From positions 1 through 5,469 of the forward strand of contig CAZCXI010000142.1 in the NCBI GenBank assembly GCA_964502635.1: a stretch of DNA of 5,469 nt, read 5' to 3'. The notes under the pieces were generated by a model. The model did not search any database. It saw only the letters and a list, made by a program, of their open reading frames with translations, and was not told the DNA's origin. This document shows positions 5,289-5,469 of this stretch, one piece after another; the stretch's first letter is position 1; every line of letters starts with the position of its first letter. The position numbers and the translations under genes are program-made. The stretch is from C00003060 sp964502635 (GTDB lineage: Bacteria > Desulfobacterota > Desulfobacteria > Desulfobacterales > C00003060).

Positions 5289-5469
5289 ATGCAGGACAAG
5301 CCAGCGCCGAGGACAGATCCGCAAAATGCCGGCCCCTTGTGTCAGGCGACTTGTGAGACCGAGATTGAAGACGCTGACGAGTTTGTCAATTGGTACCATG
5401 ACTTGGGTTCAGGGAGCTCAACCAGTTCCCAGAAAAGACTAATAGTCCTTACTGCCGTAGAAAAGTTAT
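5289..5469 (+). CDS. Partial hypothetical protein, N-terminal 60 codons, runs off the window
   Basis: An ATG at 5289-5291 opens a frame that has no stop up to the last base; an in-frame TGA at 5277-5279 means the frame cannot start earlier. The visible 60 residues have a polar, Pro-rich beginning, an acidic stretch with EDADEFVNWYHDLG, a Ser-rich linker and then KRLIVLTAVEKL at the edge. That last segment resembles the first helix of a TetR-type DNA-binding domain, but this is only an impression. No clear Shine-Dalgarno sequence precedes the ATG, which weakens the call. The competing frame at 5179-5442 reads straight through REP copy B and looks spurious. If real, the gene is divergent from the operon and would be a natural place for its regulator. 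Confidence 0.35.
   Translation, partial: MQDKPAPRTDPQNAGPLCQATCETEIEDADEFVNWYHDLGSGSSTSSQKRLIVLTAVEKL

Noticed and set aside
1..5469. CRISPR array, tRNA or rRNA genes.
   Set aside because: No regularly spaced direct repeats were seen, and no cloverleaf or conserved rRNA segments were recognised on either strand.

Overview
The window carries a four-gene minus-strand operon, a separate minus-strand PilZ gene downstream of it, and repeat-rich non-coding flanks. I infer a bacterium, most likely an anaerobic Desulfobacterota (former Deltaproteobacteria) or a relative. This rests on the gene content (thiolase-like/DUF35 pairs, a PilZ protein) and on short palindromic repeats of a kind I associate with those genomes. 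No ribosomal or marker gene is present to confirm it.

Layout from right to left, the direction of transcription. At 5289-5469 an open frame on the plus strand runs off the window and may be the start of a regulator. Between 4858 and 5250 lie three structured non-coding elements: a 213-bp MITE-like inverted-repeat element with 20-bp terminal repeats and an apparent 5-bp target duplication (4858-5070), a GC-rich hairpin (5151-5180) and a REP-like palindrome (5214-5250). A leader of about 257 bp (4601-4857) with dyad symmetries precedes the operon. The operon encodes two paralogous SCP-x-type thiolase-like proteins (385 and 387 aa) and then two paralogous DUF35 zinc-ribbon/OB-fold proteins (173 and about 158 aa). 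Gaps are 20, 18 and 57 nt, and each gene has its own strong Shine-Dalgarno sequence. A 395-nt gap follows, holding a good sigma70-type promoter for the PilZ gene (418-789). The PilZ gene is followed at once by a second copy of the REP-like palindrome (368-405). I see no gene in positions 1-367.

How the genes may work together: DUF35 proteins are known partners of thiolase-fold enzymes. Examples are archaeal acetoacetyl-CoA thiolase/HMG-CoA synthase, the Ltp2-ChsH2 steroid side-chain aldolase and the BbsAB thiolase of anaerobic toluene degradation. A doubled set in one operon suggests a hetero-oligomeric acyl-CoA C-C bond-cleaving or bond-forming complex. By eye, both thiolase-like subunits lack the nucleophilic cysteine of true thiolases, and they differ from each other at the other active-site positions. 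I therefore favour an aldolase-like or otherwise non-classical reaction over ordinary thiolysis. The substrate cannot be read from this window.
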